Both the position numbers and the translations under genes were made by a program. Of a stretch of 57,466 nt of DNA, positions 1 to 9,338 are shown piece by piece. The notes beneath the pieces were generated by a model. That model was not told the origin of the DNA. It was given only the letters and a program-made list of their open reading frames with translations, and made no database searches. The stretch spans positions 1-57,466 of the forward strand of contig SABL01000003.1 in assembly GCA_009928985.1 (NCBI GenBank), written 5' to 3'. Each line of letters begins with the position of its first letter. Position 1 is the stretch's first letter. The DNA is from Clostridia bacterium (GTDB lineage: Bacteria; Bacillota; Clostridia; Saccharofermentanales; UBA5734).

Positions 1-128
1 TGCACGGTGAAGATCGGATAAACCGATAGCAACGTCGCCATGAGAACAAAGATGACCAGAACGACAATGGCTAGATCAACATAGCCCTCGCCAGACTGAT
101 CACGTGAGAAATGGATGAGTTTTTGCAT
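1..128 (-). CDS. Small membrane pseudopilin-like protein (DUF4320/Tad-like), 5' part only; truncated by the window edge
   Basis: Reverse complement from the ATG at 128 reads MQKLIHFSRDQSGEGYVDLAIVVLVIFVLMATLLSVYPIFTV, preceded by an AGGAGG SD. GEGY-D plus one hydrophobic helix is typical of DUF4320/TadE-like proteins. Missing from the ORF track because it is partial. Confidence 0.6.
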   Translation of the reverse strand, partial: MQKLIHFSRDQSGEGYVDLAIVVLVIFVLMATLLSVYPIFTV

Positions 129-197
129 GTTGGGATCCTCCTGGTTCTGAATCGATTCATTGAAATGAATGCATTTGAGAAGGCGTTTGGTGTGACA

Positions 198-222
198 ACG
201 GTCGCATAATTTGCGACCGTTA
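198..222. repeat. Perfect hairpin in the 5' region of the pseudopilin gene (10-bp arms, 5-nt loop)
   Basis: AACGGTCGCA-taatt-TGCGACCGTT. Confidence 0.7.
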
Positions 223-565
223 AATTAGAAAAAGTTAATTTGGTGCAATTTCGAGCGATGTTGCTTGGAAAGAGAATTGTCGGCATAAGACTGATAGTAG
301 TCACCATATAAAATTGAAAAACTTATTATGGCCAGAGGATATATGTAATTATGTCGATTCATATGTAGTTCAAGGAAGCGATATGCTTTCAGTGTCCCTC
401 ATGTTAAGGACAAATTTAAAGGATTAAACAATTCACTAATACCCGGCATCATGATTATTCGAACAGCCTGATGTCGAGTTATGATTAATCGAAGCGATTA
501 AAATTCCCCATGATTTGTAAAATGCAATCCAATAATAGAATGGTTCGGGTGTCTAAAGCCGGGTT

Positions 566-2233
566 CTAAAAAACAGCCGTTAGAATCAATTGGCTGGTCC
601 TCATCCGAATTTTTGATCTGAAAAAGTTTGAGTAGGCACAGCACAGATCAAAACGAATCAAAGAGCCCTGTTCCTTGGCCCACTCCAGTACTCTTTTGGT
701 ATTCATTGCCCCGATTTTCAGGAAGTACCACAGTTTTGAACGCACGTATCCCCTGACCGGCATGTTGTCCACTCGGTATTTGCGTCTCAGTACGGAAGGA
801 ATTCCTTCGACCGCATTGCGTAACCGCGTCAGCTTCTTGTACTCCGGTTTGCCTAGCCGCTTCAGGTAGGCCGCGCGACGGATCGACTTCCCGCTGATAT
901 GAACCAGGCCAGTCTTCTTCTGGAACTTGACGCCGCAGTGATGGCGCAGCGGACAGGTGCTGCAGGTCCCCTTGTTGAAATGAGCGTAGTAGCTATCGGT
1001 TTTCACCTTGTATTGGCAGACAATCGGTGCTTGGCCGGCCGGACAGCTGGCAATCGCCTGCATCTTTTCATCAATCACGAACTCGCTCATGACCGGATCC
1101 GGTGTCTTCCCGATCAACGCCGTGGTTATCAGGTTGACATGATTCTGTTTTGCCAATGCCACCAGTTCGTCACTGCCATAGGCCCCATCGGCCAGAATCG
1201 TGACCGGCTGCTCAGGGCTGTTCTGCTCCGCTTCAATGACACTTCTGGAGAAGGCGATGTCGCTGCGGGTGTTCGGCGCATAGTCCATACCCGTGATGAT
1301 GGCGCCTTTTTCGTCGAAGGTCTCCACGAAATTGCCGACATAACCCTTGTGCTTCTTGCCTGCCTTTTCACGATAGGTGGCATCCTCATCCGACGGGTTC
1401 TGCAGACTCTGAGGACTGATCTTCTCGCGCAGTTTCCAGCCTTGCTCCGTTTCTTCGGTCTGTTCTGCCGCCAACCGCTTGAGCTGCTGGTATTCCGAAA
1501 GATCGCCATAAGCCTCGCCCGTCAGAGCCAGCAGACGCTGGGCATCTGTCAGGGCCGCTTCCAGCTTGCTGCCGGCTTCGCTCGATGGGGTTCGGTACAG
1601 TGTGTCGTTCTCATCATCGGCATCAAGATACTTCTGCAGGCGTTTGTCCAGCAATGCTGTCTCGCCGGTTGCCTGGATGGCTTTGACCATCCGGCTGACA
1701 CAGCGGTAGACCAGCTCCAACCGGCTCATCTTCTTGCAGCTCGACGCCACCATCAGGCTGTCCATGCGTTTGGTCTGACCGCTGATCTTCATCATCTCGA
1801 CAAAGGCATCTGCCAGTGACTCCATCTCTTCCTTCATCAGGTCAATGCTGGTTTGCTGCTCATAGTCATAAAGCCGGGCGCGGAACCGACTCAACGTGCG
1901 GTCGCTGACCGGCTGCTCGGTAAAACTGGTTGTGTGCAGAGCATTTTGGTAGCGAATATCGAATAAAACCTCTTCCAGCAGATCGTCATCAGTATGATTA
2001 TATATTTCTTTTAAGATCATCATGCCTACGATCACATTCACCGGCGTATTGGGGCGGCTGGCCGGGTTATCGCTAAAGAGAACGGCAAACCGATCCTCGT
2101 TGATCATCGGGAAAATGTGTCTGGAAAAAGCCTCAGACCAGCCTTTCTTCAGAATATTTCGTTCTCTGTCTGTTATGCTGAAGATACTGTCAACGAGGGA
2201 TATCTGCTGGTTTTTGTTGGCGACAAATGCCAT
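566..2233 (-). CDS. IS1182-family transposase
   Basis: 555-aa ORF; N-terminal RPNTPVNVIVGMMILKE and QPVSDRTLSRFRARL, central ILADGAYGSDE, C-terminal CSTCPLRHHC, typical of IS1182 transposases. Confidence 0.92.
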   Translation of the reverse strand: MAFVANKNQQISLVDSIFSITDRERNILKKGWSEAFSRHIFPMINEDRFAVLFSDNPASRPNTPVNVIVGMMILKEIYNHTDDDLLEEVLFDIRYQNALHTTSFTEQPVSDRTLSRFRARLYDYEQQTSIDLMKEEMESLADAFVEMMKISGQTKRMDSLMVASSCKKMSRLELVYRCVSRMVKAIQATGETALLDKRLQKYLDADDENDTLYRTPSSEAGSKLEAALTDAQRLLALTGEAYGDLSEYQQLKRLAAEQTEETEQGWKLREKISPQSLQNPSDEDATYREKAGKKHKGYVGNFVETFDEKGAIITGMDYAPNTRSDIAFSRSVIEAEQNSPEQPVTILADGAYGSDELVALAKQNHVNLITTALIGKTPDPVMSEFVIDEKMQAIASCPAGQAPIVCQYKVKTDSYYAHFNKGTCSTCPLRHHCGVKFQKKTGLVHISGKSIRRAAYLKRLGKPEYKKLTRLRNAVEGIPSVLRRKYRVDNMPVRGYVRSKLWYFLKIGAMNTKRVLEWAKEQGSLIRFDLCCAYSNFFRSKIRMRTSQLILTAVF

Positions 2234-2310
2234 GTTTGTGAACCGCCTCAGCTCATATTATATAAATATATTATCATATTATGCGGCCTATTATAAGTTA
2301 AATTCACGAT

Positions 2311-2330
2311 TTCACGACTCCTGTCGTGAA
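2311..2330. repeat. Perfect subterminal hairpin inside the IS right end
   Basis: TTCACGAC-tcct-GTCGTGAA, 8-bp arms. Confidence 0.65.
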
Positions 2331-2503
2331 GGGCTGCTTTTGACACCCGAACCAATCATTATACAAACACGAATATCAAGGTCATCGCTATGAAGTCGAT
2401 AGGATGTTGGACAAACGTGACCGGGTGTCCTTTTGAAAAATGCCGGGTTCTATGAACGTTGCCCGATTGTTTTCACCACAGATCATTGAGTTGCGTTTCC
2501 AAC

Positions 2504-3067
2504 TCAAAAGAGCAGATAGCAAATACCGCCAATGACACCGCTGCCCAGCATGACCATGATGGGATTAGGCTTGAATTTTCGCAGGATAAGCAGGCCTGCT
2601 ATAAAAAGAGCCACCGCAATCAAGTCGATCGATTCAAGGTTCCAGTTCACGCCAGCGACTCCCCAGAAGGACAGAATCAGGATGGACAGCCCGGCGGACA
2701 GGATCAGGGCGACAACCGTCGGCCGCAGCCCGGCGAGGATCCCCTTGATGACAAACAAATTCTGGTATTTGCCATAGAGCCAGGCGAGCAGGGAGACCAG
2801 AATCGTCGAAGGCAGGATATTGCCAAGAGTTGAGACCAACGCACCACCGAAACCAGCGATTTTGATGCCGACAAAGGTCGCTGAATTGATGGCGATCGGT
2901 CCGGGTGTCATTTGCGAGATCGTAATCAGATCTGTGAACTCCGTCAGGCTGAGCCAGCCATGCAGATTGACGACTTCGTTTTGAATCAGAGGCACCGCAG
3001 CGTAGCCGCCACCGAAACTGAAAAAGCCGACTTTGAAAAAGCTCCATAACAGCTGCAAGTAGATCAT
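2504..3067 (-). CDS. Chromate transporter (half-size, CHR family)
   Basis: FKVGFFSFGGGYAAVPLIQ...ISQMTPGPIAINSATFVG signature; ~190 aa half-size protein paired with the next gene. Confidence 0.9.
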   Translation of the reverse strand: MIYLQLLWSFFKVGFFSFGGGYAAVPLIQNEVVNLHGWLSLTEFTDLITISQMTPGPIAINSATFVGIKIAGFGGALVSTLGNILPSTILVSLLAWLYGKYQNLFVIKGILAGLRPTVVALILSAGLSILILSFWGVAGVNWNLESIDLIAVALFIAGLLILRKFKPNPIMVMLGSGVIGGICYLLF

Positions 3068-3070
3068 GAT

Positions 3071-3664
3071 TTAGAGCAGCTCCTTTTCGGTTATCCTGTC
3101 ATGCAGGCTGACCAGCGCCCCTAGCATGGCACAGAACAAGATAATATAGATCACATTGATTTCCATAAGGAAACTGGCGACAAAGGCACCGACCATGATC
3201 AACGTCGGGAGAACTTTTTTTGTCTTTAGGACATTCTGGCCCATGGTGATTACCACATCGAAAATAACTGCACAGACTCCAGCCATCATGCCTTTCAGCA
3301 CGGCACTGACGACTGGATTGTCACGGAAAGTTGCATAGAACAGGGAAATGACTGATAGAATGATCAGCGGTGGCAGCACCGTGCCGATGATGGCCACAAG
3401 GGTTCCAGTAATGCCCATCAGGCGCCAGCCGATCAGGATCGCCGCATTGACTGCCATGGCACCTGGCGAAGACTGGGCAATCGCCGCGATGTTCAACATT
3501 TCTTCTTCATCCAGCCAGCCCAGTTCATCCACGAACTTCTTCTTCATCAGTGGGATGATGACATAACCACCGCCAAAGGTGAATGCGCTGAGGAAAAAGG
3601 TTGATTGGAAGATCGTCCGGTAATTTTTTCGACTCATTTCATGTATCCCCTTGGCTAACAGCAT
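3071..3664 (-). CDS. Chromate transporter (half-size, CHR family)
   Basis: TFGGGYVIIPLMKKKFVDELGWLDEEEMLNIAAIAQSSPGAMAVNAAILIGWR. Confidence 0.9.
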   Translation of the reverse strand: MLLAKGIHEMSRKNYRTIFQSTFFLSAFTFGGGYVIIPLMKKKFVDELGWLDEEEMLNIAAIAQSSPGAMAVNAAILIGWRLMGITGTLVAIIGTVLPPLIILSVISLFYATFRDNPVVSAVLKGMMAGVCAVIFDVVITMGQNVLKTKKVLPTLIMVGAFVASFLMEINVIYIILFCAMLGALVSLHDRITEKELL

Positions 3665-3702
3665 AAACCTTTGTATATTGAAAATAGTATTATCAGATCA
3701 AT

Positions 3703-3825
3703 ATCATAACGATCAGCCTGGCGATCAGCGAACTGGAAAAGCTTTATGGTACTAAGCTGTTCGATCGGATTGGCCGACGCATGTACCTCACAGATGCCGG
3801 CCAGCGCCTGCGTTTTTATGCTTAG
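3703..3825 (+). pseudogene. Fragment of a LysR-family transcriptional regulator (HTH region)
   Basis: Translation IITISLAISELEKLYGTKLFDRIGRRMYLTDAGQRLRFYA*: LysR HTH recognition helix and wing, with no valid N-terminus and no effector domain. Confidence 0.75.
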
Positions 3826-3842
3826 CATATCACTTTATGGAA

Positions 3843-3876
3843 AACAAAAAGCAGGCTCCGCTGAACCTGCTCTTTG
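3843..3876 (-). terminator. Rho-independent terminator of rhaA
   Basis: Reverse complement: AGCAGGttcagcggagCCTGCTTTTTGTTTT. Confidence 0.7.
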
Positions 3877-3901
3877 TTGGAACATGTGTATCAAACTTTT
3901 G

Positions 3902-5155
3902 TTAGCTTCTTTTCAGCAAGACATCTTGTTCGTACTGCATGATTTCATCAAACCAGGATTCGTTTGCAGCGACACCGCACTCCAGGCAGTATTGATTCCA
4001 CACATCGCAGAAGGGCAGCATTTTCATTTCTTCCTGCATGACTTGAAGCTTGGTCAGCTGACCTTCATCCTGCAAGGTTTTCAGCATATCATGCGGGGTG
4101 CAAAGTGCCGCCAGCAAAGCCTTCTGCCAGCTCCTGAAAGCGACGACCCACGCAGAAACGCGATTGATGCTGGCGTCAAAGCAATCGAGCGCCATGAACA
4201 CCTGGTTCAGAGCATCACAGCGGATAATCTCTTTGGCCATTTCTTTCGTTTCGTCATCAAAAAGGACAACATGGTCCGAATCCCAGCGAACCGAACGGGT
4301 GATGTGCAGCGCGATTTCCGGGAAAAAGCAAAGCAAAGCCGGTATTTTATCGGAAACCACCTCAGTCGGATGATAGTGCCCATTATCCATGAGTGGCAAG
4401 CAATTCGGATGCGTTGCAGCAAAACTCAATGTGAATTCTGCAGAGCCGGTCGTGTAGGATTCCACACCAATCCCAAACACCTTTGACTCAACACAGGGCT
4501 TGACTTTGGCTGGATCGAAGGGCTCCGAGAGGATCTCCTCAATCGATTCCTTGTACCGCATTCTCGGTCCCATTCTGTCAGCGGGGATATCTTTGAAGCC
4601 GTCACCGGTCCAGATATTCATAACGCACGGGACACCGGTTTCCTCGGCAAAATATTGGGAAATCCGAATGCAAGCCTTGCCATGGTTGACCCAGAAGCGT
4701 CTGATGTCTGCATCCGGGCTGGACAGGGTCAGTCCATCCTTGATCTTGCTATGGGAGAAGAAGGTTGGGTTGAAATCAATGCCCATCTCTCTGGCCTTGG
4801 CATAGTCAACCCATTTTTTAAAATGCCTGGGTTCCAGCTGGTCACGATCGACGGATTCACCCTCGTCCAAAATGGCATAGCTCGCATGGAGATTCAGTTT
4901 CTTCTTGCCAGGACAGAGCGCAATAGCCAGATCCATGTCAGCCATGAGTTCTTGCCAATTTCTGGCTTTGCCCGGATAGTTACCTGTCGCCTGAATCCCG
5001 CCCGTCAGAGGGCCATCCTGATCAAAGCCACTGACATCATCGCCTTGCCAGCAATTGATGGACACAGGAATGGTTTTTAGCTTCTGGATGGCTGTATCGG
5101 TGTCGACTCCGTACGCAGCATAGATTTCTTTCGCGGATGGATATCTGGCATTCAT
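3902..5155 (-). CDS. rhaA: L-rhamnose isomerase
   Basis: 417 aa; SINCWQGDDVSGFDQDGPLTGGIQATGNYPGKA, NLHASYAI, GIDFNPTFFSHSK. Confidence 0.95.
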   Translation of the reverse strand: MNARYPSAKEIYAAYGVDTDTAIQKLKTIPVSINCWQGDDVSGFDQDGPLTGGIQATGNYPGKARNWQELMADMDLAIALCPGKKKLNLHASYAILDEGESVDRDQLEPRHFKKWVDYAKAREMGIDFNPTFFSHSKIKDGLTLSSPDADIRRFWVNHGKACIRISQYFAEETGVPCVMNIWTGDGFKDIPADRMGPRMRYKESIEEILSEPFDPAKVKPCVESKVFGIGVESYTTGSAEFTLSFAATHPNCLPLMDNGHYHPTEVVSDKIPALLCFFPEIALHITRSVRWDSDHVVLFDDETKEMAKEIIRCDALNQVFMALDCFDASINRVSAWVVAFRSWQKALLAALCTPHDMLKTLQDEGQLTKLQVMQEEMKMLPFCDVWNQYCLECGVAANESWFDEIMQYEQDVLLKRS

Positions 5156-5271
5156 GCTTCATTCCCCTTTTTGAAAATAGATGATGGCCATGGGAAACCC
5201 CTCGGCTCTTACTCTATTTTTGACTCTTTCGAAGCCAGGAAAAAGGAGGATGGATGACCAAAAAAGTGTCC

Positions 5272-6231
5272 TTAGATGCAGCTTCGGTATTTCTTGGGCG
5301 ACGTACCGAAATAGCGCTGGAAGATGCGGTGGAAGTAGCTGAAATTGTCATAACCGACACTCTCGCTGATTTCAGAGATCTTCATGCGGGTTGTTTTCAA
5401 GAGAAACAACGCCTGGTTCAGGCGCTTCACTTGCATCAGTTCGGTAAACGATTTGCCGGATTTCCGTTTGATTTCCCTGCTTAGCCAGCTGGGATCATAA
5501 TGCAGTTCATTGGCGATGAAATTCAATTGACCATCGCGGTAATGCTCTTCGATATAACGGAGAACCTGCAGCATGATTTGCTGATTGTCGCACTGTGGAT
5601 CGGTGCGAAGCCTGTCCGTGTGATTCAGGAGATGGAGAAACAGGAGCCCCATCGTATATTGGTTGATGCTTCGTTTGTTGATTTGATGATTCACAAGTGT
5701 CCAGATCAGGTTTTCGACCAGATTCTGGATCGGCAGGATCTCGGAAACCTCGAAATGCAAATAGCTGGTGCAGCCACTTTTGCCTTTCAGGCAATCAATC
5801 AGGAAATCACGGATGATGTTTTCCCGGTCATCGATCATCTGCAAGGTGGTATCAAAGAAATTGGGCAGGATGATAAAATTGACAGCGATATCATCGATCT
5901 GTGCGGGCAAGATCTCCTGGGTTGCCTGCTGGCCCAGGATGAGCAATTCGCCTGTATTGAGGACAATCTCCTGCCCATTGATCCGGTGCCTGGTTGTCCC
6001 GTGGCACATGTAAACCATTTCAATGTAGTTATGTGTGTGCTTGGGGAAATAGGCAAAACGAGTGTGCGGACGGACAGAAATCAGCTTGCCTTCTTCCAGA
6101 AGAAGTTGACTGTCAATTTCCCTGGAACTACGATGCATATAGATGCTGCTGTCAATTTCTTTTCGACCTTCGAGCAGCTCTTGCTCCTCTGGGCTGATTA
6201 TCCGCAATTGATCCAGTAATTCTCGATTCAT
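5272..6231 (-). CDS. AraC-family transcriptional regulator
   Basis: N-terminal cupin-like region plus C-terminal AraC HTH (SWLSREIKRKSGKSFTELMQVKRLNQALFLLKTTRMKISEISESVGYDNFSYFHRIFQRYFGTSPKKYR). Confidence 0.9.
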   Translation of the reverse strand: MNRELLDQLRIISPEEQELLEGRKEIDSSIYMHRSSREIDSQLLLEEGKLISVRPHTRFAYFPKHTHNYIEMVYMCHGTTRHRINGQEIVLNTGELLILGQQATQEILPAQIDDIAVNFIILPNFFDTTLQMIDDRENIIRDFLIDCLKGKSGCTSYLHFEVSEILPIQNLVENLIWTLVNHQINKRSINQYTMGLLFLHLLNHTDRLRTDPQCDNQQIMLQVLRYIEEHYRDGQLNFIANELHYDPSWLSREIKRKSGKSFTELMQVKRLNQALFLLKTTRMKISEISESVGYDNFSYFHRIFQRYFGTSPKKYRSCI

Positions 6232-6296
6232 TTCGCATACCCATTTCTTGTTTTCTGCCTGAGATAGTCATAGCAGTATGCCACGATTGCAAGGCT

Positions 6297-7478
6297 TTAT
6301 AACGAACCCCTCCGCACCACCCGTTCGAACCGTTCCAGAGCCTGTTCCAGAGTTGCTCTGGGGCAGGCGTAATTGATCCGTTCAAAATTCTCCCCGCCGG
6401 CGCCAAACATCGAGCCCTTGTCGAGCCAGAGCTTGGCCCGGTTGACGATCAGGTCCTGGCGTGCGGCTTCGGAGAGTCCTAAGCCGGAGCAGTCGAGCCA
6501 GGCCAGATAAGTCCCTTGCGGTTCGACGAGGCGGATTTCCGGCAGGCGCTCCAGGAGAAATTTGCGCATGAAGGACAGATTGCCTTGCAAATAGGCGATC
6601 AGTTCGTCCAGCCATTCAGCGCCGTGCTCATAAGCCGCCTGGCAGGCGACCAGGCCCAGGGTATTGAGCTGACTGTAGCCACTGTGATGGATCTCTTGGT
6701 TGACCGCCTGCCGGATCTCCGGGTTGGCGGCAAACAGATTGGAGACCTGAAGGCCTGCCAGATTGAAGGTTTTGCTCGGGGCCGTGCAGGTAACGGTGAT
6801 CGCGGCCAACTCAGGCTGCAGATTGGCAAAAACCTCATGTCGAAAGCCCGGATAGATGAAATCAGCATGGATTTCGTCGGCAATGACTTTCACCTGGTGT
6901 TTGAGGCAGATCTCGCCCAACTGCTCAAGCTCTGAGCGGGTCCAGACGCGGCCGACAGGGTTGTGCGGATTGCACAGGATGAATAGTTTAACCTGGTTAG
7001 CGACGATTTTGGCCTCGAAATCGGCAAAATCGATGTGATAGTGACCATCTGTGTAGAGGAGTTCATTGACGACCAGGCGTCGCCCGTTGTCGCGCACGAC
7101 CAATTCAAAGGGGTAATAGACCGGCTGCTGGATGATCACCGCATCACCGGGATTCGTCAGGGCACGGACCGTATTGGCGATCGCAAACACGACCCCGGGC
7201 GCCTTGATCAGCCAGTCCTTTTCGACCTGCCAGCCCAGACGCTTGCCCAGCCAGTTCTGGACGGCACGAAAGTAATCGTCCTTCGCATCTGAATAACCGA
7301 AAATCCCGTGCTGAGCGGCTGCGACCAAGGCATCGACCACAGTGGGCGGGGTGCGAAAATCCATGTCAGCAACCCACAGGGGCAACAGGTCTTCGGGCAT
7401 GCCGCGCTCAACCGCGAAATCGTATTTCAGGGAGTTGGTGTTCTGGCGACTGATGATTTTGTCAAAATTGAAGGACAT
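6297..7478 (-). CDS. MalY/PatB-type PLP-dependent aminotransferase / C-S lyase
   Basis: MSFNFDKIISRQNTNSLKYDFAVERGMPEDLLPLWVADMDF..., NPHNPVGRVW, SKTFNLAGLQ. Start set at the ATG (7476-7478) behind an SD-like AAGGAG rather than the longer ORF. Confidence 0.88.
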   Translation of the reverse strand: MSFNFDKIISRQNTNSLKYDFAVERGMPEDLLPLWVADMDFRTPPTVVDALVAAAQHGIFGYSDAKDDYFRAVQNWLGKRLGWQVEKDWLIKAPGVVFAIANTVRALTNPGDAVIIQQPVYYPFELVVRDNGRRLVVNELLYTDGHYHIDFADFEAKIVANQVKLFILCNPHNPVGRVWTRSELEQLGEICLKHQVKVIADEIHADFIYPGFRHEVFANLQPELAAITVTCTAPSKTFNLAGLQVSNLFAANPEIRQAVNQEIHHSGYSQLNTLGLVACQAAYEHGAEWLDELIAYLQGNLSFMRKFLLERLPEIRLVEPQGTYLAWLDCSGLGLSEAARQDLIVNRAKLWLDKGSMFGAGGENFERINYACPRATLEQALERFERVVRRGSL

Positions 7479-7552
7479 GAAATCATTCTCCTTGGATCTT
7501 TCTCGTCCATCGCTGTGGTGCTTGACTCGTTGTATGGACCATGAGCCCCGTA

Positions 7553-8692
7553 TCAAGCCAGCGCCTGTTCCAGATCTGCGATCAGATCGTCGATGTGCTC
7601 GATCCCGGCTGACAGGCGCAGCAGGTGGTCGTCGATTCCCAGTTTATCACGCATCTCGGCAGGTATCGCCTGGTGGGTCTGCAAAATCGGATAGGTGATC
7701 AAGGTTTCCGTGCCACCGAGGCTTTCGGCGTAATAGATCAGGCGGACCTGGTTGAGCACCGCTTCAGCCGTTGCGGCATTTTTGACGCGGAAGGAGAGGG
7801 TCGCTCCGAAACCGCGGGCCTGGGTGAGGAGCAGGTTGCGACCGGGGTGATCCGGCAGGCCGGGGAAGAAGACCTGCTCGACTTTCGGGTGCTTCTGGAG
7901 CCACTCGGCTATCGTCAGGGCGTTTTGCTGCTGGCGTTCCATCCGGATGGCCAGGGTCTTGATCCCGCGCAGGATCAGCCAGCTGTCGAGCGGCGCCAGC
8001 ACCGCACCTTCAGATTTCTGGATCAGGCGCAGCTTCTCATGCAGGCTCGGGACGTTCAGGGCCAGGACACCAGCCAGGGTGTCGTTGTGGCCGCCCAGGT
8101 ATTTGCTGGCACTGTGAACGACCAGGTCAGCGCCGAGGACCAGAGGCTGGATCAGGAACGGGGAGAGCAAGGTGCTGTCGACAATCGTCAGCAGGTTGTG
8201 TGCTCGTGCCAGCTCGCTGATGGCCCGGATATCGACGATTTTCATCATCGGATTGGTCGGGACTTCCAGGAAAACAGCCTTGGTTTCGGGCTGGATCGCC
8301 GCTTGTGTTGCGGCCAGATCGGTCAGGTCGACGAAAGTCGCCGTGATGCCGTAATCCTTGTAGATTTCTGTGACCAACCGGTAGACACCCCCATAGAGGT
8401 CATCGGAGAGAATGAAATGCGAGCCGGCCGGGAAGAGTTTGACGATCGTCGAGATGGCTGCCATCCCGCTGGCAAAGGCCAGGCCGTATTTTGCATGTTC
8501 CAGGCGGGCGATTGTATTCTCGAGTTCTTCCCGCGTGGGATTCTGCAAACGCGAATAATCATAGCCCGTCGTCGCCGCAAGTCCGGGATGGCGGAAGGTC
8601 ACACTCTGGTAGATCGGGATACTGACTGCCCCGGTCAGGGGATCGTACCCTTTGGCGCCATGTACGGCGATGGTTTCCAGATGATTAGCCAT
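7553..8692 (-). CDS. Cystathionine gamma-synthase / beta-lyase type PLP enzyme
   Basis: MANHLETIAVHGAKGYDPLTGAVSIPIYQSVTF, YSRLQNPTREELE, HSASKYLGGHNDTLAG. Confidence 0.9.
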   Translation of the reverse strand: MANHLETIAVHGAKGYDPLTGAVSIPIYQSVTFRHPGLAATTGYDYSRLQNPTREELENTIARLEHAKYGLAFASGMAAISTIVKLFPAGSHFILSDDLYGGVYRLVTEIYKDYGITATFVDLTDLAATQAAIQPETKAVFLEVPTNPMMKIVDIRAISELARAHNLLTIVDSTLLSPFLIQPLVLGADLVVHSASKYLGGHNDTLAGVLALNVPSLHEKLRLIQKSEGAVLAPLDSWLILRGIKTLAIRMERQQQNALTIAEWLQKHPKVEQVFFPGLPDHPGRNLLLTQARGFGATLSFRVKNAATAEAVLNQVRLIYYAESLGGTETLITYPILQTHQAIPAEMRDKLGIDDHLLRLSAGIEHIDDLIADLEQALA

Positions 8693-8918
8693 TTTTAATC
8701 CTCCCGGTCTCAAGTCGCACTTTTGCAAAATATTAAATCCTATATAAATAATCGGATTAAAGTGATCTTAACATCCGAAAGACGCGCTGGTCAATGAAAT
8801 TGTCCTTCTTTTTCGTAGTCGAGGATACGATGTCTGGTTGGTGCTCGTGCTACAGTAAACGTGTACGGAACATCCGTGAGGCTCTGGCCTTGCACACAGC
8901 ATAGGAGGATACACATCC

Positions 8919-9248
8919 ATGGCACTACTCAAGAACATCGTCCACGAACAAATCGTCCGCCTCAAAGATCTCGTTTCAGTGGCCCCGGGCCAGATCGTCA
9001 GCAAGACCCTGGTCCAGAACAAATCGGTCAGTGTGACCCTTTTCGCCTTCGCCCAAGGGGAAGAAATCAGCTCCCATGATTCCGAGGGTGATGCCCTGGT
9101 CACCGTTTTTGAAGGCGTCGGCCGCTTCACCATCCATGGCACGGACCACATCCTCAAGGAAGGCGAAAGCATCGTCATGCCTGCCACCCTGCCCCATGCC
9201 ATCCAGGCCGTCGAAGACTGCAAATGGATGCTGACGGTTGTTTTTTAA
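8919..9248 (+). CDS. Small cupin-domain protein
   Basis: 109 aa; GEEISSHDSEGDALVTVFEGVGRFTIHG...LPHAIQA. Confidence 0.85.
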   Translation: MALLKNIVHEQIVRLKDLVSVAPGQIVSKTLVQNKSVSVTLFAFAQGEEISSHDSEGDALVTVFEGVGRFTIHGTDHILKEGESIVMPATLPHAIQAVEDCKWMLTVVF

Positions 9249-9338
9249 TCTGCACGGGGATCTTTTTCTGTCACATTTCCGTCCAATAAATGGACTATAA
9301 TGGTACTTAGATGGAGACAGAAAGAGGGTGCTTTGAAC

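Larger units (their letters stand above)
541..2354 (-). mobile_element. IS1182-family insertion sequence
   Basis: Full-length transposase between imperfect terminal inverted repeats: left TGGTTCGGGTGTCTAAAGC (541-559), right (as reverse complement) TGGTTCGGGTGTCAAAAGC (2336-2354). No clear target duplication seen. Confidence 0.85.

Noticed and set aside
899-1819. 306-aa plus-strand ORF inside the IS element
   Set aside because: Antisense to the transposase, no recognisable domain or ribosome-binding site.
7625-8698. 357-aa plus-strand ORF
   Set aside because: Antisense to the cystathionine-type PLP enzyme gene.
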